Notes under the pieces: generated by a model | What the model was told of the DNA's origin: nothing | The model's database searches: none | Seen by the model: the letters and a program-made list of their open reading frames with translations, nothing else | NCBI GenBank assembly: GCA_947453725.1 | Contig: CANGHH010000011.1 | Coordinates: forward strand, 1-64,000 | Origin: Betaproteobacteria bacterium | GTDB lineage: Bacteria > Pseudomonadota > Gammaproteobacteria > Burkholderiales > Burkholderiaceae_C | Length of the DNA: 64,000 nucleotides | Direction of reading: 5' to 3' | In this document: positions 7,896 to 16,577 of the stretch, one piece after another | How the letters are laid out: every line of letters begins with the position of its first letter | Numbering within the stretch: the first letter of the stretch is position 1 | Translations under genes and position numbers: made by a program

Positions 7896-9353
7896 ATGGA
7901 ATGGAACTGCCGTTTGAAGTCGTGGGCCTGCTGGGCCCTCGGATCCCTGATCGCCACCACCGCGCTGGCCCAGGACAGCGCGCCGAACGGCAGCGCCTGG
8001 GGCAGCAAGAAGTCATCCTGGCTGTTGCTCCAGGGCGGCCAGCGCGAGGACGTCTTCGCCTTTGCCGAGCGCCTGAAGGACTACCTGAACGTGGCCCGCA
8101 CGGCGCAGACCTCGACCACCGAGCTGCTGCGCATGGCCAAGGCCGCCGGCTTCGCCGAATTCACCCGGCCCGACCAGGTCAAGCCCGGCGCCCGCCTGAT
8201 CCTGCCGGCCCGCGAACGGGCGCTGGTGCTGGCGGTGATCGGCAGCCGGCCGCTGACCGAAGGCTCGCGCCTCGTCGGCACCCACCACGACAGCCCGCAC
8301 ATCGACCTCAAGCCGCGCCCGGTCGTCCCGGCGGCGCAGGGCGGCCTGGCGCTGTTCAAGACCATGTACTACGGCGGCATCAAGAAGCACCAGTGGGCCA
8401 ACGTGCCGCTGGCGCTGGTCGGCCGCATCGACACGCCTGACGGTCGCCACATCGACGTCTCGATCGGTCTGGCCCCGGGCGACCCGGTCTTCGTGATCGG
8501 CGACAACGCCCCCCATTCCGACCGCGACCTGCGCACCCGGACCTACCAGGACGTGTTCAAGGGCGAGGAACTCGACCCCGTCGTGGGCAGCGTGCCGGCC
8601 GAGAAATCGGGCGTGGTGGCCGAGGTGCTGCGGGCCCTGAAGGACAAGTACGCCATCCAGGAGGAAGACTTCGTCAGCGCCGACCTGCAGCTGGTGCCCG
8701 CGACGCTGCCGCGCGACGTCGGCATCGACCGCGGCCTGCTCGGCGCCTACGGCCAGGACGACCGCCTCAGCACCTACTGCGCGGCGCAGGCCGTGATGGC
8801 CGTCGCCGGCACGCCGGCCTTGACGGCGCTGGCCTACGTGTCGAACTTCGAGGAGGTCGGTTCGATCAACAACACCGGCGCCGCTTCGCAGGTGCTGAAC
8901 GGCGTCTACGCCCGGCTGGTCGGCGCGCAGCGCGCCGGCGCCTACAGCGACCTCGACCTGCGGCAGGCACTGCGCCGCGCCCAGGTGGTCAGCGCCGATA
9001 CCAACGACGGCCTGAACCCGCTGTTTCCCGAGACCAGCGAGCCCTCGAACTCGGCCAAGGTCGGCTACGGCGTGACGATCAAGCGCTACGGCCGCGGCTT
9101 CGACGCCAATTCCGAATACACGGCCTTCGTCCGCGGCATCCTCGACCGCGCGGGCATTCCCTGGCAGACGCAGACGCCCAAGGTCGACGTCGGCGGCGGC
9201 GGCACCATCGGCGGCTTCATGTCGCGCGAGGAGATGGAGGTCATCGACCTCGGCGTGCCGCTGATCAGCATGCATTCGACCTTCGAGATGTCGAGCAAGG
9301 TCGACGCCTGGAACTTCTTCCGCTTCATGAAGGCCTTCTACGCGGCACCCTGA
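7896..9353 (+). CDS. Exported M18-family metallo-aminopeptidase
   Basis: Zinc aminopeptidase of 485 residues that looks like the bacterial M18 aminopeptidase-1 type. Metal and catalytic residues are visible in order: GTHHDSPHID, a bridging Asp in GQDDRLSTYC, the Glu pair in FEEVGS, VSADTNDG and the late HSTFEM. Unusually for M18 it begins with a Sec-type signal peptide (residues 1-27, hydrophobic core then TALA before QDSAP), so it is predicted periplasmic or secreted. I chose ATG 7896 because it gives a clean signal peptide; an upstream in-frame TTG adds seven residues. It faces away from the secretion operon, so it might be a substrate, but that is inference. Confidence 0.85.
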   Translation: MEWNCRLKSWACWALGSLIATTALAQDSAPNGSAWGSKKSSWLLLQGGQREDVFAFAERLKDYLNVARTAQTSTTELLRMAKAAGFAEFTRPDQVKPGARLILPARERALVLAVIGSRPLTEGSRLVGTHHDSPHIDLKPRPVVPAAQGGLALFKTMYYGGIKKHQWANVPLALVGRIDTPDGRHIDVSIGLAPGDPVFVIGDNAPHSDRDLRTRTYQDVFKGEELDPVVGSVPAEKSGVVAEVLRALKDKYAIQEEDFVSADLQLVPATLPRDVGIDRGLLGAYGQDDRLSTYCAAQAVMAVAGTPALTALAYVSNFEEVGSINNTGAASQVLNGVYARLVGAQRAGAYSDLDLRQALRRAQVVSADTNDGLNPLFPETSEPSNSAKVGYGVTIKRYGRGFDANSEYTAFVRGILDRAGIPWQTQTPKVDVGGGGTIGGFMSREEMEVIDLGVPLISMHSTFEMSSKVDAWNFFRFMKAFYAAP

Positions 9354-9386
9354 CCCGGGCCCGGGCGGCGCCGCGGGCCGTCCCGG

Positions 9387-10490
9387 CTAGCGGGCGCGCA
9401 GCGCCTGGTCGAGCTGCGCGAAGGCGGCCATCAGCGCCGCTTCGTCGGCGGCCAGCAGGCGGTCGCCGATGTAGATCTCGGACAGGCTCCAGCCTGGCAC
9501 CTCGGCCGGCCGCACGCGGTCGAACAGCCAGCAGCCGCTGTCGGCGGCGATCCGGTCGCGCAGGTCCATCACGGCCTCGGCCGGGGCGTCGAAATGCAGG
9601 TGGAACATATTGACCGGCGGCTGCGGCGGGTTGACGCGCCAGGCCGCGAAAGGCGCCAGGCTGGCCGCCAACCGGCCGGTGCGTTCGACCAGCGCCGGCA
9701 TCAGCGCCAGCCGTTCGTCGAAGCGCATGGCCGCCGAGGCGACCATCGGGCTCAGGTGGACCAGGGTGCCGCCCATGCGGCGCCGCCACAGCCGGGCCTG
9801 GTCGATGAAGTCCTCGGACCCCGCGAGCACGGCGCCGGCCACCGCGCCGATGCCCTTGTAGACCGACACGTAGACCGAGTCGAAACCGGCTGCGATCGCG
9901 GCATAGGGCTTGCCGTAATAGGGTGCGCATTCCCACAGCCGGGCGCCATCCAGGTGCAGCCGCAGGCCCCGCGCCAGGGCCGCAGCCTTCAGCGCCGCCA
10001 GTTCGTCCCAGGTCGGCAACTGGCCGCCGGCTTCGCGGATCGGCAATTCGACCAGCAGGCAGGCCAGCGGCTGGTGGCAGGCTTCGAGGTCGCTGGCGAC
10101 GATGGGCCGCAGGCGGTCGCCGACCGGCACGGCGTGCAGCTGCAGCAGCGCCTGGTGCGCCTCTTCCTCGTGCAGCGCCAGGTGCGAGGTGGGGTGCAGG
10201 CCGAAGCGCGGCAGGCCGGCAGCCTCGGTCCAGATGCGCAGCGCGCTGAGCTGGGCCATGATGCCGCTGGGCATGAACACGGCGGCGGGCTTGCCGAGCA
10301 GCGCGCCGACCTTGCGCTCGAAGTCCCCGACCCACGGCGCGTCGCCATAGACGTCGTGCTCGGCGCCCTGGGCTTCGCACCAGTCGGCGATCTGCCGGAA
10401 GTCATCGGCTGCACTGCCGGTGGCGAAGCCCGGGACGATCAGGGTGCAGGCCTTGCGCAGCTGCTGGCGTTGGAGGGGGGTGAGGCGCAT
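9387..10490 (-). CDS. Low-specificity L-threonine aldolase family (beta-eliminating lyase), PLP-dependent
   Basis: Fold-type I PLP enzyme of 367 residues, likely cleaving L-threonine or allo-threonine to glycine and acetaldehyde in the cytoplasm. Evidence: GAEHDVYGDAPWVGDFERK, AVFMPSGIMAQLSAL, LHLDGARLWE (the PLP-pyridine Asp) and SVYKGIGAVAG, which holds the Schiff-base lysine. It ends just after the M18 gene, convergent with it. It diverges from the next small gene, leaving about 67 bases for both promoters. Substrate specificity cannot be read from sequence. Confidence 0.85.
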   Translation of the reverse strand: MRLTPLQRQQLRKACTLIVPGFATGSAADDFRQIADWCEAQGAEHDVYGDAPWVGDFERKVGALLGKPAAVFMPSGIMAQLSALRIWTEAAGLPRFGLHPTSHLALHEEEAHQALLQLHAVPVGDRLRPIVASDLEACHQPLACLLVELPIREAGGQLPTWDELAALKAAALARGLRLHLDGARLWECAPYYGKPYAAIAAGFDSVYVSVYKGIGAVAGAVLAGSEDFIDQARLWRRRMGGTLVHLSPMVASAAMRFDERLALMPALVERTGRLAASLAPFAAWRVNPPQPPVNMFHLHFDAPAEAVMDLRDRIAADSGCWLFDRVRPAEVPGWSLSEIYIGDRLLAADEAALMAAFAQLDQALRAR

Positions 10491-10557
10491 GCCGCCGATT
10501 CTCGCGCCTGCGGCAGCGCCGACAATCGGCCGATACCGACAGTCCCGGAGACCCTGT

Positions 10558-10794
10558 GTGAAACCCTATGAAATCGAAGTCCAGCGCCTGAAGTCGATGC
10601 GTCACGACAAGGGTCTGATCGAAGTCAACATCGATGCGCTGGTGATGTCGCGCGCTGTGCGCGACGACGAGTCCGCCAGCAGCTGCCTGCGCCTGCCGGT
10701 GGAACACGCCCGCACCTTGCTGATCCTGTTGAAGCAGCAGCTGGCCGAACTCGACAAGTCGCAACCGCGCAGCCGGCGTTCAGGGCGCTGCTGA
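10558..10794 (+). CDS. Small conserved-looking protein of unknown function
   Basis: A 78-residue soluble protein starting at GTG, preceded by a GGAG ribosome-binding site seven bases upstream. It contains IEVNIDALVMSRAVRDDE and LRLPVEHARTLLILLKQQL, mixing a short strand region with one amphipathic helix, and ends basic. No cysteines form a metal site and there is no signal peptide. I do not recognise the family. Its last 15 bases overlap the end of the convergent PEP-CTERM gene. Confidence 0.6.
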   Translation: MKPYEIEVQRLKSMRHDKGLIEVNIDALVMSRAVRDDESASSCLRLPVEHARTLLILLKQQLAELDKSQPRSRRSGRC

Positions 10795-11373
10795 GCGCAA
10801 GGCCCGCCTGATCCGGAAGGCGGCCGCGCCCAGGCCGGTCAGCATCATCGCGTAGGTTCCGGGTTCGGGCACCGGCGTCGCCGGCGTCAGGGTGAGTGCG
10901 CCGTAGTAGGCCGAACCGCCCGGGCTGTAGGTGGAACCGGTGATGGAGATCGTGTGCGGGCCGGCGGCGATCTGGAAGGTCTGGTTCAGGCCCAGGGCGA
11001 GGGTCTCGCTCGGGTAGATATCGATGAATCCACCGATGGGGCCGCTCAGCGTCAGCACCTTGGTGCCGTCGATGTTCGCGGCGAAGCTGCTGATGCCGCC
11101 TTCGTAGCCCTGGGTGGGCGAAATCAAGGAATCGGTACCCCAGTCGACCGCATCGTTGAACAGCGCCACGCTGACCGTGGCCCCGACGCTGGTCGTGAAC
11201 GTGAAGGAATCCGAGAAAGAGGCACCATCCAGGGCGCTCACGAGCTGCGGGATGGCGGGGATGGAGGTGGTGGACGACACCGGAAGCGCGCCAAGACCAA
11301 AGGTGCTTGCGCAGGCACCGACCGATGTGGCCAGGGAAACCAGCGCGATGGCGACCGATTTGAGTTTGAACAT
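10780..11373 (-). CDS. FxDxF-type PEP-CTERM surface protein
   Basis: Exported protein of 197 residues. It has a Sec signal peptide (about 1-23, ending GACAS), a beta-rich body starting with the FSDSFTF motif (FxDxF), and a C-terminal PEP-CTERM sorting tail: VPEPGTYAMMLTGLG, hydrophobic helix, then RIRRALR. Such proteins are processed by an exosortase/archaeosortase-like system and go to the envelope or exopolysaccharide matrix; no exosortase is in this window. GGAGAG lies before the ATG. It has a tandem paralogue directly upstream, 26 bases away. Confidence 0.85.
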   Translation of the reverse strand: MFKLKSVAIALVSLATSVGACASTFGLGALPVSSTTSIPAIPQLVSALDGASFSDSFTFTTSVGATVSVALFNDAVDWGTDSLISPTQGYEGGISSFAANIDGTKVLTLSGPIGGFIDIYPSETLALGLNQTFQIAAGPHTISITGSTYSPGGSAYYGALTLTPATPVPEPGTYAMMLTGLGAAAFRIRRALRSAAP

Positions 11374-11399
11374 GTCACTCTCCGAAATCTGAATCGAAC

Positions 11400-11936
11400 T
11401 CAGGCTTGACGCCGGCGTGCGGACAGCAGACCGACCACCCCGAGACCGGCCAGCATCAGCGCGTAGGTCTCGGTTTCCGGCACGGGCGCTGCGACCAGGT
11501 TGAACGAGCCGTTCAAGGTCGCCGCCTTGACCGCCGTACCCGAAATCAACAGGTGATGCAGCGGATTCCCGGCGGCCAGGACCAGCGCGTTGCCGGCGCT
11601 GTAGCTCAAGGTGTCCGTGAAGGCAGTCCGGTTGCCGATCAGGCTGGTACCGCTCGACGCCGCGAAGGCCTGACCGTCGATGCTTGCCGAGAAGCTGCTG
11701 AGGCCGCTGGTCGCGCCCAGGACCTTGTAGCTCAGGGCGTCAGCCGAAAAGATGTCCGCAACCGAGGTCGTGAACGTGAAGTCGTACGAGAAGCTGCCGA
11801 CCTCGATGGACTGGCTGGGCAAGGTCTTGGTTTGCGGGGTGCTCAGGTTCCCCAGGCTGACCACCGTGACGGCCTGCGCGCTGGCCGCTGCGAACAGCGC
11901 GACAGCGGCGGCGATGAGTTGGGACCGGTAGGGCAT
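11400..11936 (-). CDS. FxDxF-type PEP-CTERM paralogue with a PET variant signal
   Basis: Exported protein of 178 residues and apparent paralogue of the next gene: signal peptide (1-22, ending SAQA), FSYDFTFTTS motif, Ser/Ala-rich beta body, and a sorting tail VPETETYALMLAGLG followed by a helix and ARRRQA. The usual PEP triplet reads PET here. I chose ATG 11936 because AGGAG sits seven bases upstream and the signal peptide begins there; a longer frame upstream has no such support. The roughly 200 bases upstream hold its promoter region; I saw no clear operator. Confidence 0.82.
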   Translation of the reverse strand: MPYRSQLIAAAVALFAAASAQAVTVVSLGNLSTPQTKTLPSQSIEVGSFSYDFTFTTSVADIFSADALSYKVLGATSGLSSFSASIDGQAFAASSGTSLIGNRTAFTDTLSYSAGNALVLAAGNPLHHLLISGTAVKAATLNGSFNLVAAPVPETETYALMLAGLGVVGLLSARRRQA

Positions 11937-12144
11937 GGGGAACTCCTGAAAGTCGGTATGGGCTGAGAGGCGCTGCCGTATCAGCGCGATGCTCAACCGC
12001 AACCGCCAGCCTGCTGCAGCGGATGACAAACCATGCAGCCATCGTAACGGAGATGATCATCCTGGCTCAGGTCCCCGTTCGATGGGGGGGACATTGGGCC
12101 CAGGCCCATTCATCCGTAGCCGCCCGTCAGCGCGCCGGCGGTCC

Positions 12145-13923
12145 TCATCGGCCGTAGACCCGGCGGCCGGCGACCCAGGTCTGCAAGACCCGGGTGCGGC
12201 CGATGTCGTGCAGGTTCATGCGGAACAGATCCTGGTCGATGATGACGAAGTCGGCCCACTTGCCCGGCTCCAGCGTGCCCAGCTGCTGGTCCTGCCCGGC
12301 CGCGTAAGCCGCGTCCAGCGTGAAGCAGCGGAAGGCTTCCTTCAGCGACATCTGCTGGTCGGGGTACCAGCCGCCCAGCGGCAGGCCGTCTTCGCCTTCG
12401 CGCGTCACCGCGGCGTGCAGGCCCAGGAAGGGGTTGGCGTACTCGACCGGGAAATCCGATCCGCAGGCCAGCTTCGAGCCTTGCAGCAGGAAACGCCGCC
12501 AGGCGTAGGCGCCGCGAATGCGCTCGCGGCCGACGCGGCTTTCGGCCATGTTCATGTCCGAGGTGGCGTGCGTCGGCTGCATCGACGCGATGACGCCCAG
12601 CTGGCGAAAACGCGCGATGTCGTCCAGCGCCACGACCTGCGCGTGTTCGATGCGGTGGCGCCCGCTGGCCACCGGATAGCGCGCCGACAGCTGTTCGAAG
12701 GCGTCCAGCACCTGGCGGTTGCCGGCGTCGCCGATGGCGTGCACCGATACCGCATAGCCCTGCTTCAAGGCCTTCTCGATGCTGGCCTTGAGCACGGGCT
12801 GGCCCTGGAAGAGCAGGCCGCGGCTGGCCGGCGCGTCGCTGTAGGGCTCGATCAGCGCCGCGCCCCGACTGCCCAGGGCGCCGTCGGCGTAGAGCTTGAC
12901 GGCCCGCAGGTCGTAGAGGTCGGCCGCGTAGGACTTCAGCGGACCCTGGCGCGAGAGGGCGTCGAAATCGGCGCCTGCGCCGTCGATGGCGGCGTGGATG
13001 CGTGTGCTCAGGCGGCCGCTGTCGGCGTACTCGCGGTACAGCTGGTCCTGCACCGGGCCGATGCCCATGTCGTGCACGCTGGTCAGCCCCAGCTCGCGCA
13101 GCTGGGCCAGCGCGGCGTCCAGCGCCTGGCGGTTTTCGGCGTCGGTCGGCGCCGGCATCACGCGCGTCACCAGTTCCATCGCGGCGTCCACCAGCACGCC
13201 GCTGGGCTGGCCCTGGGCGTCGCGTTCGATGTGGCCGCCTTGCGGGTCGGGCGTGTCGCGGTCGATGCCGGCCAGTTTCAGCGCGCGGCTGTTGGCCCAG
13301 CCGGCATGGCCGTCGATGCGCGACAACCAGGCCGGGCGGTCGGCCACGACCTGGTCGAGTTCGGCCGCCGTCGGGAAGCGGCCGAGCTGCCAGATCACCT
13401 GGTTCCAGCCGCCGCCGCGCAGCCACGGGCTGGCCGGCTGCTGGCGGAGATGGGCGGCGATCTGCGCCTGGGCCGCGGCCAGCGTGGCGCTGCCGGTCAG
13501 GTCCAGCGAAATCAGCGAGCGGCCCAGGCCCATGACATGGCCGTGGGCGTCGATCAGGCCGCTGATCAGTGTGCGGCCCCCGCCGTCCACGTGGCGGGCC
13601 GCCGGGGCGCGCGCCGCCGTCTCGGCCGCCGTGCCGGCCCACAGCACGCGGCCCTGGGCGTCGATGGCCAGCGAGGCGAACTGTTGCAGATCGCCGGCCG
13701 TGGTCAGGGTGTAGCCGGTGACCTGGTCGATGATGGTGCCGGCTGTCGTTGCGGCTGTCGTTGCGGCTGTCGTCGCAGGTGCTGCGGGCTGGGCGGTGGC
13801 GGGCCCGGCGAGCGCGACCGTCGCCAAGGCCAGGCCGGCCAGCCTGGTCAGGCCCGGCTGGCACGGCCGGCCCGTCTGGCGCAGCCCGGCCGGGCGATGG
13901 CTTGCTTCGAGGCTCTTCTGCAT
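12145..13923 (-). CDS. Exported YtcJ-like amidohydrolase (amidohydrolase 3 family)
   Basis: Metal-dependent hydrolase of 592 residues on the amidohydrolase fold. Ligand motifs: LISGLIDAHGHVMGLG near the N-terminus, SVHAIGDAGNRQV, RIEHAQVV and a late LACGSDFPVEYANPFLG, matching YtcJ-like enzymes that act on amide or ester bonds of unknown substrates. A signal peptide (about 20-45, ending PATAQ) predicts export. Just after it come tandem ATTA-type residues encoded by a 12-base repeat. I chose ATG 13923 because the longer frame upstream is low-complexity and runs into the promoter of the divergent sulfurtransferase. Confidence 0.82.
   Translation of the reverse strand: MQKSLEASHRPAGLRQTGRPCQPGLTRLAGLALATVALAGPATAQPAAPATTAATTAATTAGTIIDQVTGYTLTTAGDLQQFASLAIDAQGRVLWAGTAAETAARAPAARHVDGGGRTLISGLIDAHGHVMGLGRSLISLDLTGSATLAAAQAQIAAHLRQQPASPWLRGGGWNQVIWQLGRFPTAAELDQVVADRPAWLSRIDGHAGWANSRALKLAGIDRDTPDPQGGHIERDAQGQPSGVLVDAAMELVTRVMPAPTDAENRQALDAALAQLRELGLTSVHDMGIGPVQDQLYREYADSGRLSTRIHAAIDGAGADFDALSRQGPLKSYAADLYDLRAVKLYADGALGSRGAALIEPYSDAPASRGLLFQGQPVLKASIEKALKQGYAVSVHAIGDAGNRQVLDAFEQLSARYPVASGRHRIEHAQVVALDDIARFRQLGVIASMQPTHATSDMNMAESRVGRERIRGAYAWRRFLLQGSKLACGSDFPVEYANPFLGLHAAVTREGEDGLPLGGWYPDQQMSLKEAFRCFTLDAAYAAGQDQQLGTLEPGKWADFVIIDQDLFRMNLHDIGRTRVLQTWVAGRRVYGR
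13741..13776. repeat. Three tandem 12-base units inside the amidohydrolase gene
   Basis: Three consecutive copies of GGCTGTCGTTGC, the last with one change (T to C), lie in frame just downstream of the signal-peptide region of the amidohydrolase gene. On the coding strand they give repeated Ala-Thr-Thr-Ala residues. Unit length is a multiple of three, so copy-number change would keep the frame. Confidence 0.75.
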
Positions 13924-14117
13924 GGCGGGCTCAGCGGCGCTGCGGGCGCCTGTCGTTTCAGGTTCGCCTGCATGGTAACGGGGGCTGGCGGGGGCTGGCG
14001 GGGTGGCTGACGCAGCGGCCGGGCGCCCCGCCAACGCGCCGACTGCGGTACAAAGCCGCCACGATGGCGGGCGTGGCGGCCTGCCGCGCCCGCCCAGCAA
14101 CCCACCCCGGAGCACCG

Positions 14118-14975
14118 ATGACCCCGCAACCCCTGATTGCCGCCGCTGAACTGCAGCAGGCCCTGCAAGGCGCCGCCACCGACCTGCTGGTGCTGGACTG
14201 CAGCTTCGACCTGGCCGACCCGGCCGCCGGCCGCCGGGCCTACGCGGCGGGCCATATTCCCGGCGCGCTCTACGTGTCGCTGGACGACACGCTGAGCAGC
14301 GCCAAGACCGGCCGCAACGGCCGCCACCCGCTGCCCGAGCGCGCCATCTTCGCCCGCGCGATGGCCGCGCTCGGCGCCAACGCCGACACCGCCATCGTGG
14401 TCTGCGACAACGCCGGCGGCATGTTTGCCGCGCGCCTGTGGTGGATGCTGCGCTGGTGCGGCCATGCCGATGTCCGCGTGCTCGACGGCGGCATGGCGGC
14501 CTGGCAGGCGCAGGGCGGGGCGCTCGAGGCCGATGCCCCGGCCGCCCGCGCCGCTGGCCGCTTCGCGCTGCGCGACAGCCTGGTGGCCACCATCGGCTAC
14601 GCCGACCTGCTCGCCCAGTTGGGCAGCGGCGAACGGCTGGTTGTCGACGCCCGGGCGGCTGACCGTTTCCGCGGCGAAAACGAAACCCTGGACCCGGTGG
14701 GCGGCCACATCCCAGGGGCCGTCAACCGTTTCTTCCGCAGCAACCTGGGCGCCGACGGCTGCCTCAGGCCGGCCGCCACATTGCGCGCCGATTTCCTGGC
14801 GCTGCTCGGTGACCGCACGCCGTCCAGCGTCGTCAGCCAATGCGGGTCGGGCGTGACCGCCTGCCACAACCTGCTGGCGCTCGAAGTCGCCGGCCTGCCC
14901 GGTGCAGCGCTCTACCCGGGTTCGTGGAGCGAGTGGTGCGCCCAGCCGGGAGCGCCCTTGGCCAGCGGCGCCTGA
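14118..14975 (+). CDS. sseA: Rhodanese-type sulfurtransferase (thiosulfate / 3-mercaptopyruvate)
   Basis: Two-domain rhodanese of 285 residues. The N-terminal domain is inactive (AAGHIPGALYVSLDD). The C-terminal domain has the cysteine loop SQCGSGVTACHN with the persulfide-forming Cys in CGSGVT, the form typical of 3-mercaptopyruvate sulfurtransferases, after FRGENETLDPVGGHIPGA. No signal peptide from the chosen ATG, which has GGAG five bases upstream. Likely a cytoplasmic sulfur-transfer role. It ends 19 bases from the convergent beta-lactamase gene. Confidence 0.88.
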   Translation: MTPQPLIAAAELQQALQGAATDLLVLDCSFDLADPAAGRRAYAAGHIPGALYVSLDDTLSSAKTGRNGRHPLPERAIFARAMAALGANADTAIVVCDNAGGMFAARLWWMLRWCGHADVRVLDGGMAAWQAQGGALEADAPAARAAGRFALRDSLVATIGYADLLAQLGSGERLVVDARAADRFRGENETLDPVGGHIPGAVNRFFRSNLGADGCLRPAATLRADFLALLGDRTPSSVVSQCGSGVTACHNLLALEVAGLPGAALYPGSWSEWCAQPGAPLASGA

Positions 14976-14994
14976 ACGGCCGCCAGCCAGCGGC

Positions 14995-15819
14995 TCAAGG
15001 GTCCGGCCAGGCCTGGATGGACCGCAGGATGCTGCGCGTGATGGCCTGGCGCTGCGGCAGGTCGGCCAGGCGCTTCGGGGTGTCGATGTTCAGCGCGAAG
15101 AACACCGGCCCGGCGGGCCATTCCACCCAGCCGACCCACCAGCCGAGTTGGCCGGTCCACCCGGTCTTGGCGCGCAGGATCCAGTCGCGGCCGGCCTCGT
15201 TGACCATCACGTCCTTGACCAGGCGCTGGTGCTCGACCCGAAAGGGCAGTTCGTTGCGGTGCAGCCGGCGCAGGAAAGCGATCTGTTCGTGGGCCGAAAT
15301 CGCCAGTTCGCCTTCGACCCAGAACGGCTGCTCGCCGCGCACGCTGGCGTTGCCGTAGCCGGTCTGCTGCAGGTAGGCGCTTTCGCGCGCCTCGCCCAGC
15401 TGCTGCGCAAAGCGGCTGTAGACCCAGACCGTCGAGGCCCGCATCGCCGAGCGCAGGTCCTGGTCGCGGTCCCAGGCGGGGTTGTCGCGCTGCACGCCGT
15501 CCCAGGGGATGCGCTGGAATTCGTCGCGCAGCAAGCCGGCGTCGAGCGCGAACAGGCTGTGCGGAATCTTGAAGGTCGATGCCGGCGAATAGCGGCGGGC
15601 GGCGCGTTCCGCGTCGTGCACCCAGACGGTCTCGGGCTGTGCCCGGGCGTCGACGACCACGATGGTGCCGCGGGCCTGGACTTCGGCGAAATGGCGGGCC
15701 CAGTCCGGGCGCGGCTGCACCGCCGGCGCCGGGTCGGCAGGGGCGGCCTGGCTGGGCCAGGCCCAGGGGGCCGAGGCTGCAGCCAGGAACTGTCGGCGCT
15801 TGCGCAGCGTGGGGCTCAC
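14995..15819 (-). CDS. Class D (OXA-type) beta-lactamase, Tat-exported
   Basis: Serine beta-lactamase of 274 residues. Class D motifs are all present: STFK with Ser81 and carboxylatable Lys84, a following S-x-V box in STVWVYS, YGN, and KTGW. The N-terminus RKRRQFLAAASA is a twin-arginine signal, so the enzyme would be exported folded. The GTG start overlaps the stop of the upstream unknown gene (GTGA), which fixes the start and implies translational coupling. Whether it hydrolyses penicillins, oxacillin or carbapenems cannot be inferred. Composition matches its neighbours, so it looks chromosomal rather than recently acquired. Confidence 0.9.
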   Translation of the reverse strand: MSPTLRKRRQFLAAASAPWAWPSQAAPADPAPAVQPRPDWARHFAEVQARGTIVVVDARAQPETVWVHDAERAARRYSPASTFKIPHSLFALDAGLLRDEFQRIPWDGVQRDNPAWDRDQDLRSAMRASTVWVYSRFAQQLGEARESAYLQQTGYGNASVRGEQPFWVEGELAISAHEQIAFLRRLHRNELPFRVEHQRLVKDVMVNEAGRDWILRAKTGWTGQLGWWVGWVEWPAGPVFFALNIDTPKRLADLPQRQAITRSILRSIQAWPDP

Positions 15820-16505
15820 GGTGGAATGGCTTCCAGGCGCGCGGCCTCGCGCGGGGCGACGTACTGGATCACCGCGCGCTGCCCGGGCACCACGGTGGCG
15901 TTCAGGCCCAGCGCCGGGTAGCTCAGCAGCGCGGCGCCGGCTGCCAGCGGGCGCACGCGGGCTGGCGCGCCGAAGCGCTGGCGCAGGTCGGCCTCGCTGA
16001 GCCGGGCGACGGGTATGAAGCTGAGGCCCGTCACCCGCGCCTGTTCGGCCTCGGCCTGGTCGGCCGCTCGCAAGTCGAAGCGCCGCACGCCGCCTTCCAT
16101 CGGCGTGCTGCTGGTGCTGGCGCCGCGCCAGCGGTCCAGGGTGGCGGCCGGCACGTCGAAGGCCACAACCAGCCTGCCGGCGACGAAGCCGGCGTTGAAG
16201 GGCTCCGCCAGCGCTTCGAGCACGCCGACTTCGCCCAGCCGCGCGACCAGCGCCACCTGCAAGGTCTCGGCGGTGCGGGCCCGCACGTCGGCCAGCGTGG
16301 CCACGCCCAGGTGCAGGCCCAGCGCGCGCGAACTGCCGTCGGCCAGCACCTCGACCTGCCAGGGCAGACCCTGGCTGGCGGCGGCCTGCGCCGACGGCGC
16401 GGCCTGCGGTGCCGGCGCTTGCAGCAACTGCCGGCCCAGCGCCACCCCGATGGCCGCCACGAGCAGCGCCGCGGCGGCAACCCGCCATCGAATCCTGGTT
16501 GTCAT
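15816..16505 (-). CDS. Membrane-anchored periplasmic protein of unknown function, coupled to the beta-lactamase
   Basis: A 229-residue protein with an N-terminal anchor or uncleaved signal (about 8-24), an Ala/Pro/Gln linker, and a periplasmic domain of about 180 residues. The domain contains GLHLGVATLADVRARTAETLQ and LRQRFGAPARV; the repeated pattern of a predicted helix after a Gly-rich turn recalls lipoprotein-type SmpA/DUF folds, but I cannot name the family. It is translationally coupled to the class D beta-lactamase, which suggests joint function. It lies 72 bases after the MFS gene on the same strand. Confidence 0.7.
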   Translation of the reverse strand: MTTRIRWRVAAAALLVAAIGVALGRQLLQAPAPQAAPSAQAAASQGLPWQVEVLADGSSRALGLHLGVATLADVRARTAETLQVALVARLGEVGVLEALAEPFNAGFVAGRLVVAFDVPAATLDRWRGASTSSTPMEGGVRRFDLRAADQAEAEQARVTGLSFIPVARLSEADLRQRFGAPARVRPLAAGAALLSYPALGLNATVVPGQRAVIQYVAPREAARLEAIPP

Positions 16506-16577
16506 GGCCCGATTGTCGGGCCGCTGCAGCTGCCGCCGGCCTATCGGCTCAGCCCGGCTGATGAGTGCCGTGGCGGC

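Noticed and set aside
14995-16488. One long protein covering the beta-lactamase and the gene before it
   Set aside because: The upstream part is out of frame with the anchored-protein gene; the GTG at 15819 gives a proper Tat signal.
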